6,126 nucleotides of DNA from NCBI GenBank assembly GCA_031284475.1, contig JAISZV010000183.1:1-6126 (forward strand). The letters are read 5' to 3'. A program made the translations under genes and the position numbers. Shown here piece after piece: positions 1 to 6,126 of the stretch (position 1 is the first letter of the stretch; each line of letters opens with the position of its first letter). Under the pieces are notes generated by a model, which had not been told where the DNA came from, searched no databases, and saw only the letters and a program-made list of their open reading frames with translations. The DNA is from Proteiniphilum sp. (GTDB lineage: Bacteria; Bacteroidota; Bacteroidia; Bacteroidales; Dysgonomonadaceae).

Positions 1-402
1 ATGAGCGGTCAGGAAACCCGTAACAAACTGACCGACTACTGGAAAGAATCAGGCGTGAAAGAAGGCATGGAATTTGCCACGCTCACCAATATCATTCATC
101 GTGAATGGACAGGATTAACGGTAAAAGAACACAAAGCGTTGAAGAACCTGAAAACGCAAAACCTGCGCGACCACATGTCGGAAGCTGAATTGATTTTTAC
201 GGCATTAGCCGAACTTTCTACCCGGCAAATCGCCGAAAGCGAAGCGGCAAAAGGTTTCACGGAAAACGCTCAGGCAAGTAAAAAAGGCGGAAGAATCGCC
301 AAAAATGCGCGTAAAGAACTGGAATCCAAAACAGGAAAATCGGTTGTTACCGGCAAAAACTTTTTACCGCCGGCAAAAAACAAGAAGAGTTTAAAAGAAT
401 AA
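1..402 (+). CDS. Bro-N / phage-antirepressor-like (DinD-related) protein, C-terminal part
   Basis: This 133-residue reading frame resembles the C-terminal half of Bro-N domain proteins, variously annotated as phage antirepressor-like or DNA-damage-inducible DinD-like. Recognisable blocks are RNKLTDYWKESGVKEGMEF (about residues 7-25), the HREWTGLT and KALKNLKTQNLRDHMS region (33-59), and the GGRIAKNARKELESKTGK region (96-113). From memory of the family, full-length members are about 260-290 residues, with a DNA-binding Bro-N domain in the N-terminal half; none of that domain is here. The ATG at position 1 is therefore probably an internal methionine of a gene that starts left of the window, although a genuinely short gene cannot be excluded. 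The stop codon TAA (400-402) shares one base with the ATG of the permease remnant that follows. The molecular role of such proteins outside phages is poorly known. Family assignment is fairly secure; the start is not. Confidence 0.72.
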   Translation: MSGQETRNKLTDYWKESGVKEGMEFATLTNIIHREWTGLTVKEHKALKNLKTQNLRDHMSEAELIFTALAELSTRQIAESEAAKGFTENAQASKKGGRIAKNARKELESKTGKSVVTGKNFLPPAKNKKSLKE

Positions 403-706
403 TGGCATACCTGTTACATTTACTCATATTAGTCGGCATTTATGTAATGCTTGCGCAAAGTTTAAATCTTTCGGCGGGTTTCGGCGGGATGATTTCGCTG
501 GCGCACGCTGGGTTTTAGAGCGTTGGCGCATATACCGCCGCTTGCTTGCCGTCAATTTTCAAGGTTCGTTTTTGCTTGTCTTGCCTGCCGCCATGCTGTT
601 GAGCGGATTATTGGCTTTGATTGTGTCCTCCATTGCTTTACGTACAATCGACGATTATTTTATTATCTGCACACTGGGCATTAAAAAAATCTTTATGTCC
701 ATCATG
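402..706 (+). pseudogene. Broken branched-chain amino-acid ABC transporter permease (LivM type), N-terminal third only
   Basis: From ATG 402 the frame reads MAYLLHLLILVGIYVMLAQ, then SLNLSAGFGGMISLAHAGF, and hits TAG at 516-518. Read through that stop it continues SVGAYTAA. After a one-base loss near 541-542 the homologous reading resumes in another frame from 542: LLAVNFQGSFLLVLPAAML, then the ALRTIDDYFIICTLGI block. These match the order of conserved LivM blocks (the SLNL-GxxGxxSLxHAxF motif, GAYTAA, then ALR-x-DDY-x-I-x-TLG). LivM is the inner-membrane permease of a branched-chain amino-acid importer and is usually about 300-350 residues; only about 100 are recognisable. Similarity fades near 690-706, where the araC 3' end begins on the other strand, so the rest appears deleted. 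No livH, livG, livF or binding-protein gene is in the window. It cannot make a working permease. LivM versus LivH is judged by eye; LivM fits better. Confidence 0.75.
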
Positions 707-1592
707 CCGTTTTATTCGGATTCCTGTATCTTTTTGGCGTTACTCCCGTTCGTTTTTTGAAAAATTGCGTAAAAAAGGAAGGATTGGCAAAATTCAGTTC
801 ATCCGATATTTGCAGAATAGTCATACCGGTTGTGGTAAGCAAAATACGGGCATTGATCATGATATGATGGTCGATACACTCTTTGGCCGTAAATCCGCTG
901 ACCTCTTTACATACCGCCGATAAATACCGGGAGGTAACGCATAGTTGTTTTGCGTAAAATTCAATATCCCGCTGTTCCCGGTAATTTTTCGCTATCAGTT
1001 GTATAAATCCAAAATACAATGTCTGTTTCCGGGAATAGGGTTGTTGGTGCAACGGCTCTTTTTTTCTGTAGATGCCTATCACCTCGTAAATAATGGCATA
1101 TCCCAGGTTTCTTGAAATCTCTTTCCGGCAGGGATGGTCTTCTCTGGCGTCGTGTTCTTTCAGAAATTCACACATTTTAATCAGCTCTTTTTGTTCTTTC
1201 TCTTTCAATGAAATACAGGGATTATCTTTTATGAACAGGTAGACCGGAGTTCTGGAGGGGATAGGAATCTCGGAATTGATCAAAAAATCGGGAGTGCATG
1301 CCAGGGTATATCCTTTAAAATCGGGGCTTTTTCTTCTTATATACAGGATGTCGTTGGGAAAGATCACGCACATATCTCCTTTTTGCACATGGTAACCCTG
1401 GGCGCCGATAACAATTTCGCCCTCCCCTTCCAGGCAAATGCACAAGCCTGCTGCGTCTACAACCCGGGGAAACTGTTCCACCCCAAGCATATCGTTCTCG
1501 CTTCCTTTCAGTACAAAACTACCGAAAAAAACGTCGTCTTCCATAAAAGAAAGGCGTTCAAATGTATTCTTTTTTGATTGGCTATTTGGCAT
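702..1592 (-). CDS. AraC-family transcriptional regulator, divergent from the RND pump operon
   Basis: A complete 296-residue protein. The N-terminal half is a cupin-like sensing domain; a beta-strand stretch with GEGEIVIGAQGYHVQKGDM and IFPND lies at about residues 56-81. The C-terminal 100 residues form the AraC/XylS double helix-turn-helix: the first around residues 210-232 (IEFYAKQLCVTSRYLSAVCKE) and the second around 258-279 (MTILQISDELNFANPSFFTQ), ending with the characteristic F-KK-RTGVTPKRYRN (278-291). The overall form is the Bacteroidales cytoplasmic AraC type, with no membrane segment or two-component domain. The ATG at 1590-1592 gives the usual family length; its upstream region is A/T-rich without a Shine-Dalgarno, which is normal in Bacteroidota. 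It is transcribed away from the adaptor and permease genes across a 175-bp gap, so it most likely controls that operon and perhaps itself. The inducer is unknown. The gene ends where the permease remnant ends. Confidence 0.93.
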   Translation of the reverse strand: MPNSQSKKNTFERLSFMEDDVFFGSFVLKGSENDMLGVEQFPRVVDAAGLCICLEGEGEIVIGAQGYHVQKGDMCVIFPNDILYIRRKSPDFKGYTLACTPDFLINSEIPIPSRTPVYLFIKDNPCISLKEKEQKELIKMCEFLKEHDAREDHPCRKEISRNLGYAIIYEVIGIYRKKEPLHQQPYSRKQTLYFGFIQLIAKNYREQRDIEFYAKQLCVTSRYLSAVCKEVSGFTAKECIDHHIMINARILLTTTGMTILQISDELNFANPSFFTQFFKKRTGVTPKRYRNPNKTA

Positions 1593-1612
1593 AACTTTTT
1601 TAAATTATATCC

Positions 1613-1620
1613 CAAAAATA
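1613..1620 (-). promoter_or_regulatory. Candidate -7 element of the araC promoter
   Basis: Read on the minus strand this octamer is TATTTTTG, fitting the Bacteroidales -7 consensus TAnnTTTG. Transcription would begin only about 12-15 bases before the araC start codon. A possible -33 TTTG lies on the minus strand at 1645-1648, but its 24-base spacing is longer than the usual 19-21. The surrounding DNA is A/T-rich, so a chance match is quite possible. Confidence 0.35.
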
Positions 1621-1670
1621 AATATTATCTACACAGAAAACGATCAAATTAAGCCAATATTTCCGTATTT

Positions 1671-1709
1671 GAACATTTTTGTTGAAAGAACGGACATATT
1701 TTTACGGAA
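1671..1709. promoter_or_regulatory. Candidate AraC-type operator: imperfect direct repeat with 21-bp spacing
   Basis: GAACATTTTTGTTGAA (1671-1686) and GGACATATTTTTACGGAA (1692-1709) are imperfect direct repeats. Their first six bases (GAACAT at 1671, GGACAT at 1692) are offset by exactly 21 bp, two helical turns, which is the geometry expected of paired AraC-family half-sites. The downstream copy ends 9 bp before the pump promoter's -7 element, so it overlaps where a -33 element would be. That fits an activator touching RNA polymerase. In addition, TTCCGTA (1661-1667) and TACGGAA (1703-1709) form a 7-bp inverted repeat. Binding by the adjacent regulator is an inference. Confidence 0.4.
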
Positions 1710-1718
1710 TCTAACCCC

Positions 1719-1726
1719 TATCTTTG
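1719..1726 (+). promoter_or_regulatory. Promoter -7 element of the RND pump operon (Bacteroidales type)
   Basis: TATCTTTG matches the Bacteroidales -7 consensus TAnnTTTG. The predicted transcript start is near 1731-1734, leaving an A-rich leader of roughly 35 bases before the adaptor ATG at 1768. There is no good TTTG at the -33 spacing; the region there reads ATATTTTTAC. A weak -33 overlapped by a possible operator is typical of an activator-dependent promoter. Confidence 0.62.
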
Positions 1727-1767
1727 TGGGCGCTCCCCAAAAAAACTGTGACAAATTAAACGATAAA

Positions 1768-2832
1768 ATGAGAAAGATCATAATTGTGTTTTTATGTGGA
1801 TTGTTCCTGGTTGCGGGATGCATGCAGGAAAAAGAGCAGAAAGAGGTTATAAAAACGGTGAAAGTAGATACGGCTGTAACCTACGGCGAAAAGATGACCG
1901 TTTCTTTTCCCGGCAGGGTAAAAGCGGCGTCGGAAATCGATCTGGCCTTCCGCATAAGCGGGCCAATCGTAAAAATCAACGTAACGGAAGGGCAATTTGT
2001 ACGTAAGGATCAGGCGCTGGCGGAGATGGATTCGCGCGATTATGCCGTACAGCTTTCGGCTACGGAAGCGGAATATAAACAGGTAAAGGCCGAAGCGGAG
2101 CGCATCATCCTGTTATATGAAAAGCAAAGCGTATCGGAAAATGATTATGACAAGGCCGTATCGGGGCTACAACAGATCACGGCCAAATACAACGCCCATC
2201 AGAATGCAATGTCTGATACCAAACTGAGGGCGCCTTTCGACGGTTATATCCAAAAGCGTTATTTTGATAAAAACGAAACGATCAGCGCCGGGACGCCTGT
2301 TTTTTCAATGATCAGTGCGGAAACGCCGGAAGTGGAGATCAACATCCCTGCCGGGGAATTTATCCGGCGCGACCGATTTGAGGCATACAGTTGTTATTTT
2401 GAACTCTACCCCAACCATACTTTCCCGCTGGAGCTGATCTCCATTAACCGGAAAGCGAACCTGAACCAGCTTTATACCGTTCGTTTCAGGTTGAAAGAAG
2501 GATATACTTCACAAATGCCTTCGCCGGGCATGTCAACCATGGTCACGATTCAATTCAAATCGGAGAACACGGCCATGGTTTCCATTCCTCTTACGGCTGT
2601 GTTTGAAATTGACCATAAACCCACCGTATGGGTGTATGATGAAGCGCAGCAAAAGATCAATGCGCGGAATATCCGCATATCCGAAATATTGACCGACGGC
2701 CGCCTTATCGTTTCCGAAGGATTAAAAGCCGGCGAACTGGTTATTTCGGCGGGAGTCCGCCGTTTGTCGGATAACGAAAAAGTGAAACTGCTACCCGAAG
2801 CTACTACAACAAATGTGGGAGGTTTACTATGA
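1768..2832 (+). CDS. RND efflux periplasmic adaptor (membrane fusion protein), lipoprotein
   Basis: A complete 354-residue HlyD/AcrA-type adaptor that links an RND inner-membrane pump to an outer-membrane channel. The start at 1768 is chosen because it gives a lipoprotein signal peptide: MRKIII, a hydrophobic stretch, and a VAGC lipobox with the lipidated cysteine at residue 18. The same frame is open further upstream, but that DNA is promoter region. The first lipoyl half lies around residues 48-80 (PGRV, then the SGPIVKINVTEGQFV region). The helical hairpin spans about 85-148, and the second lipoyl half starts at TKLRAPFDGYI (151-161). The beta-barrel and membrane-proximal domains follow. 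The hairpin carries R112, L116 and S123, matching the RLS motif (R-x3-L-x6-S) that AcrA-type adaptors use to contact TolC. No Shine-Dalgarno precedes the ATG. The gene overlaps the permease gene by ATGA. The substrate cannot be read from the sequence. Confidence 0.94.
   Translation: MRKIIIVFLCGLFLVAGCMQEKEQKEVIKTVKVDTAVTYGEKMTVSFPGRVKAASEIDLAFRISGPIVKINVTEGQFVRKDQALAEMDSRDYAVQLSATEAEYKQVKAEAERIILLYEKQSVSENDYDKAVSGLQQITAKYNAHQNAMSDTKLRAPFDGYIQKRYFDKNETISAGTPVFSMISAETPEVEINIPAGEFIRRDRFEAYSCYFELYPNHTFPLELISINRKANLNQLYTVRFRLKEGYTSQMPSPGMSTMVTIQFKSENTAMVSIPLTAVFEIDHKPTVWVYDEAQQKINARNIRISEILTDGRLIVSEGLKAGELVISAGVRRLSDNEKVKLLPEATTTNVGGLL
2817..2822 (+). promoter_or_regulatory. Strong Shine-Dalgarno for the RND permease
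   Basis: GGGAGG lies six bases before ATG 2829, inside the last codons of the adaptor gene. A strong Shine-Dalgarno is uncommon in Bacteroidota and none is seen before the other starts here. Together with the ATGA overlap it fixes the permease start and suggests translational coupling or re-initiation. Confidence 0.7.
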
Positions 2833-5800
2833 ATGATGCAGGAAATTGGGCATTGGGTAACCGCAAATTGGCCTATTTTCTGGTAGCCGTATTGATGGCC
2901 GGCGGAATATTCGCCTATCGCAATATGAGTAAGCTGGAAGACCCGGAACTGAAAGTAAAACAAGCTACCGTTATCACGCTTTACCCCGGCGCTTCGGCGC
3001 ATCAAACGGAGTTGGAAGTAACCGATCCGTTAGAGAAAAGCATCCGCTCGATGAAAGGGATAGACAATGTGTACAGCCGCTCGATGAACGATATATCAAT
3101 GATCACGGTCGGCTTATCTACATTGGTGCAGAACGATGAAGTAGAGCAGTACTGGGATATGCTCCGGCGCAAAGTAAGCGACGTGCAGGCCGGCCTGCCC
3201 GAAGGCGCGTCTGCATCCATCGTGATGGACGATTTAGGCGATGTATATGGAATGGTGTATGGACTTACCTTTGAAGGATATTCATACGAAGAAGCGGGAA
3301 AATATGCGGAACTGATAAAAAAAGAGATACTGAAAATAGACGGGATATCCAACGTAACCATCTACGGAAAGCGGGAAACATGCATCGATATAGCGCTTTA
3401 TGAGGATAAACTGGCAAATCTGGGCGTACACCCCGCCGAGGCGCTCGCTACCCTGCACGGGCAGAACCGGACTACATATTCCGGCTACTACGAAAGCGGT
3501 AACAACAGGATACGGACGTCGGTAAACGACAGGTACCGCACGGTGGAAGATATAGGGAACCTTTTGCTACAAGGGCATGAAAACGACCAGTTACGCCTGC
3601 GTGATATTGCCCGTATAACCGAAAGCTATGAAAACCCTGTCCGTAACGAGTTGAGATATGACAAAAAACAAGCGTTAGGAATTTCCGTTTCGGCCCTAAG
3701 CGAAACAGACATTACCAAAATCGGGAAGCAGATGGACAGGCTGATGGAAACACTGGAAGAAGAGCGCCTGCCCGCAGGGATGGAGATAAACAAAGTATTT
3801 TTCCAGCCCGAAAGGGTCAACACCGCATTGAGTGCATTTATCGTCAACCTGATTGAATCGGTGCTTATTGTGGTGATCCTGTTGATCTTCTCGATGGGAT
3901 TCCGCAGTGGGTTTATTCTCGGCCTGAGCCTGATTGTTACCGTATTCGGTTCGCTGATGATACTGGAGATATTCAACGGAACCCTACAGCGCGTTTCGTT
4001 GGCTTCATTCGTATTGGCAATGGGGATGCTGGTGGATAACGCCATTGTTATTCTCGACGGCATTCAGATTGACCTGCAACGGGGAGTGGAGCGGAAAAAA
4101 GCATTGACCGCCATCGGCAGAAAAACAGCGACGCCGCTGCTGGGAGCCACACTGATAGCTATCCTGGCATTCCTACCCATATTTCTGTCGCCCGATACGG
4201 CGGGAATTTACGTACGCGACCTGTTTATCGTACTTGCGGTATCGCTTCTGTTGAGTTGGGCGCTTGCGCTGACGATGATCCCTATTCTGGCGGACAGATT
4301 GTTAAAGATAAAAGAAGAACAAAACCGGAAAGATCCTTACAACAACAAGTATTACCGGGCTTTACGAAAAACGCTGAGTTGGACATTGTCGCACCGGCTC
4401 ATTACATTAGGCACAGGGCTTGCGCTGGCGCTCATCAGCGCCTATTGCTACCGTTTCTTGCCCCAGGGGTTTTTCCCAAATATGGACTACGATCAGCTCT
4501 ATATCGAATATAAATTGCAGGAAGGCGTAAACAGCACACGAACAGGGGCCGACTTGAGCGAGATCGAGGATTACCTTCTGGCACGCAAAGAGGTAATGCA
4601 TGTAACTACCTCCATAGGAGGAACGCCAAGCCGTTATAACTTAGTGAGAAGCATTGCCGATCCTTCGCTTTCGTACGGTGAGTTGATTGTGGATTATACT
4701 TCGCCCAAAGCCTTGGTCGCTTCAATTGATGAGATACAGAATCACCTCAACGAACACTATCCCGACGCTTATATCCGGGTGAAACGTTACAACCTGATGT
4801 ACAAAAAATTCCCTATCGAAATCGAGTTCCGCGGCCCCGACCCAGAAATACTCAGGAAGCTGTCGGCGCAGGCAACCGGAATCATCAACGGCAGTTCCTC
4901 GCTATACATGCCAACAACCGACTGGGAACCCAAAACGCCGGTATTGATGGTGGATTATAACCAGCCGGTAGCCCGTAACATAGGGTTAAGCCGCCAGGAC
5001 GTAGGCTTGTCGATCATGAGCGCAACCGACGGAATTCCCGCAGGTATTTTCTACGACGGCGCCGAAAGCAAAACAATTACCGTTAAATGCGTTGATAAGA
5101 ACGGGAACCCGATTGAATCGATTGAGCAAACGCCCGCCTTCGGGATGATACCTTCTTTGGCCGGAATAAACAGGCAAGCGTTACGGGGGTTAATGACGGG
5201 GGCTGTCACGGAAGAAGAAATCCTGGCGTCGGCGTTGCAGACCGTTCCTCTGAGCCAAACGTCCAACGGGGTATATATCGACTGGGAAGAGCCGGTGGTC
5301 AAACGCAGCAACGGAGAGCGCGCCATGCGCGTACAGTGTTATCCGGTTCCGGGACAGGCCGTGGAAAACGCCCGGCAAACCATCGCGCAGCAAATAGAAA
5401 ATATCGAATTACCCACAGGATACAGCATGAGATGGGAAGGAGAACGAAAAGCAAGCAACGAGTCAACGAAATACCTTTTTATGTATTATCCTCTGGCCGT
5501 TATCCTAATGATTGCTATTCTTATCATGCTTTTCAAAGACTATAAAAAGCCTATGATCATTATCCTGTGTATGCCGTTGTTGTTTATCGGAATCATCGCC
5601 GCCATGCTGTTATCCGGCAAAACATTCGGGTTCGTGGTCATGGTGGCGGCATTGGGACTGGTAGGCATGCTCATCAAGAACGGAATTGTGCTGATGGATG
5701 AGATCACTTTACAAATATCGGACGGCGTGGAACCTGTGAAAGCATTGATGGATAGCTCCGAAAACCGCTTCCGCCCGGTGATGCTCGCATCATTGACAAC

Positions 5801-5948
5801 CATCTTAGGGATGATACCTCTGTTGGGAGATTCGCTGTTCGGCCCCGCAGCCGTGGTTATCATGGGCGGATTATTAGTCGGAACGCTGATTACCTTACTT
5901 TTTATCCCGGTATTATATGCCCTGTTTTTCAGGATCAAGATAAAATGA
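2829..5948 (+). CDS. RND-family inner-membrane efflux permease (AcrB/HAE-1-like)
   Basis: A complete 1039-residue RND transporter, the usual family length. It is a proton-driven exporter that takes substrates from the periplasm or membrane and passes them through the adaptor to an outer-membrane channel. TM1 is at about 14-29, followed by a large periplasmic loop (PN1/PN2) that includes the YPGASAHQTE-x-EVTDPLE region. TM2-TM6 lie between about 336 and 485, and TM7 at about 519-537. A second large loop precedes TM8-TM12 (about 883-1034). TM4 carries GMLVDNAIV with D403 followed by N404; AcrB has two aspartates here (D407, D408). TM10 carries GMLIKNGIVLMDE with K950, equivalent to AcrB K940. 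The RPVMLASLTTILGMIPLL block near TM11 is also typical. No frameshift is seen. The gene overlaps the adaptor gene by ATGA and is almost certainly co-transcribed and controlled by the divergent AraC regulator. The proton-relay residues favour drug or organic-solute export over metal export (CusA type), but the substrate is unknown. Confidence 0.95.
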   Translation: MNDAGNWALGNRKLAYFLVAVLMAGGIFAYRNMSKLEDPELKVKQATVITLYPGASAHQTELEVTDPLEKSIRSMKGIDNVYSRSMNDISMITVGLSTLVQNDEVEQYWDMLRRKVSDVQAGLPEGASASIVMDDLGDVYGMVYGLTFEGYSYEEAGKYAELIKKEILKIDGISNVTIYGKRETCIDIALYEDKLANLGVHPAEALATLHGQNRTTYSGYYESGNNRIRTSVNDRYRTVEDIGNLLLQGHENDQLRLRDIARITESYENPVRNELRYDKKQALGISVSALSETDITKIGKQMDRLMETLEEERLPAGMEINKVFFQPERVNTALSAFIVNLIESVLIVVILLIFSMGFRSGFILGLSLIVTVFGSLMILEIFNGTLQRVSLASFVLAMGMLVDNAIVILDGIQIDLQRGVERKKALTAIGRKTATPLLGATLIAILAFLPIFLSPDTAGIYVRDLFIVLAVSLLLSWALALTMIPILADRLLKIKEEQNRKDPYNNKYYRALRKTLSWTLSHRLITLGTGLALALISAYCYRFLPQGFFPNMDYDQLYIEYKLQEGVNSTRTGADLSEIEDYLLARKEVMHVTTSIGGTPSRYNLVRSIADPSLSYGELIVDYTSPKALVASIDEIQNHLNEHYPDAYIRVKRYNLMYKKFPIEIEFRGPDPEILRKLSAQATGIINGSSSLYMPTTDWEPKTPVLMVDYNQPVARNIGLSRQDVGLSIMSATDGIPAGIFYDGAESKTITVKCVDKNGNPIESIEQTPAFGMIPSLAGINRQALRGLMTGAVTEEEILASALQTVPLSQTSNGVYIDWEEPVVKRSNGERAMRVQCYPVPGQAVENARQTIAQQIENIELPTGYSMRWEGERKASNESTKYLFMYYPLAVILMIAILIMLFKDYKKPMIIILCMPLLFIGIIAAMLLSGKTFGFVVMVAALGLVGMLIKNGIVLMDEITLQISDGVEPVKALMDSSENRFRPVMLASLTTILGMIPLLGDSLFGPAAVVIMGGLLVGTLITLLFIPVLYALFFRIKIK

Positions 5949-6093
5949 TGTGGGATGTAGGATGTGGGATGTAGGATGTAGGATGTAGGATTGGGGATGT
6001 AGGATTGGGGATGTAGGATTGGGGATGTAGGATTGGGGATGTAGGATTGGGGATGTAGGATTTGGGATGTGGGACTTGAGATTGGGGATTTGG
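5947..6093 (+). repeat. Tandem heptad array (GATGTRG / GATTKGG), 21 units, with a 14-bp higher-order unit
   Basis: The array starts on the last two bases of the permease stop codon and runs in strict 7-bp register for 147 bases. The first six units alternate or repeat GATGTGG and GATGTAG. Then GATTGGG and GATGTAG alternate, giving five exact copies of the 14-mer TTGGGGATGTAGGA (5991-6060). The last five units degenerate (GATTTGG, GATGTGG, GACTTGA, GATTGGG, GATTTGG). From 5937 to 6074 the plus strand contains no C. It has none of the hallmarks of CRISPR (no spacers) or of a hairpin terminator. In 6094-6126 I see only A/T-rich sequence with no gene. The pattern suggests growth by slippage from a 7-bp unit, then amplification of a 14-bp pair. 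Confidence 0.95.
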
Positions 6094-6126
6094 AGATTCG
6101 ATGATTCTTTAATGTGAATGATATAA

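Noticed and set aside
660..701. Rho-independent terminator for araC (A/T run at 682-690)
   Set aside because: A T-run exists on the minus strand downstream of the araC stop, but I find no stable hairpin before it.
621..923. Plus-strand open frame of 100 codons overlapping the araC 3' half
   Set aside because: It has no recognisable protein features and is antisense to the well-supported araC coding sequence. Its first part is an out-of-frame reading of the permease remnant.
1724..1741. Short GGG-CGCT-CCC hairpin at the pump transcript start as an attenuator or riboswitch
   Set aside because: The stem is only 3-4 bp with no U-run or conserved structure; it is too weak to support.
1438..1767. 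N-terminal extension of the adaptor frame by 110 codons
   Set aside because: The extension crosses the araC start and the promoter region and has no domain-like sequence, whereas the ATG at 1768 gives a textbook lipoprotein signal peptide.
2550..3005. Minus-strand open frame of 151 codons over the adaptor/permease junction, and similar ones at 3002-3361, 3626-4063 and 5540-5938
   Set aside because: These are antisense shadows of strongly conserved RND adaptor and permease sequence, with low-complexity Ser/Ile/Thr-rich composition and no domains.
5947..6093. CRISPR array
   Set aside because: The units are contiguous 7- or 14-bp repeats with no unique spacers and no cas genes nearby.
5947..6126. 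Minus strand of the heptad array is free of stops through the repeat and could be the end of a repeat-containing protein
   Set aside because: The 14-bp unit lacks stops on that strand simply because of its composition. No ATG or GTG start exists on the minus strand in 5949-6126, and nothing else suggests coding.

Overview
The window looks like chromosomal DNA from a member of the Bacteroidota, probably the order Bacteroidales. The reasons are a TATCTTTG promoter element of the Bacteroidales -7 type (TAnnTTTG), A-rich start regions mostly without Shine-Dalgarno sequences, an AraC regulator and an RND pump resembling common Bacteroidales families, and a G-rich short tandem repeat between genes. 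The genus cannot be named from this sequence.

Left end (1-706): the C-terminal part of a Bro-N/phage-antirepressor-like protein runs in from the left edge. Its stop codon shares one base with the ATG of a degraded branched-chain amino-acid ABC transporter permease (LivM type). That permease has an in-frame TAG, then a one-base deletion, and loses its 3' two thirds exactly where the 3' end of the next gene (araC, opposite strand) begins. This end looks like the decaying edge of an accessory or acquired segment.

Centre (702-5948): a divergent regulator/pump locus. An AraC-family regulator is on the minus strand. A 175-bp intergenic region holds a good plus-strand promoter, a weaker minus-strand promoter, and a direct repeat with 21-bp spacing just upstream of the pump promoter that could be the regulator's operator. 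On the plus strand, a lipoprotein periplasmic adaptor and an RND inner-membrane permease overlap by ATGA, with a strong Shine-Dalgarno before the second gene. Both pump genes are complete. The adaptor keeps the RLS motif used to dock on TolC-type channels, but no outer-membrane channel gene is present, so the pump probably borrows one encoded elsewhere.

Right end (5947-6126): a tandem array of 21 heptads in register, with five exact 14-bp composite units at its core, starts inside the permease stop codon. It forms part of a 138-base stretch with no C on the plus strand. No gene is visible in the remaining bases.

I see no convincing wholly new system. The most interesting points are the broken liv permease junction, the heptad array fused to the operon end, and the possible AraC operator.
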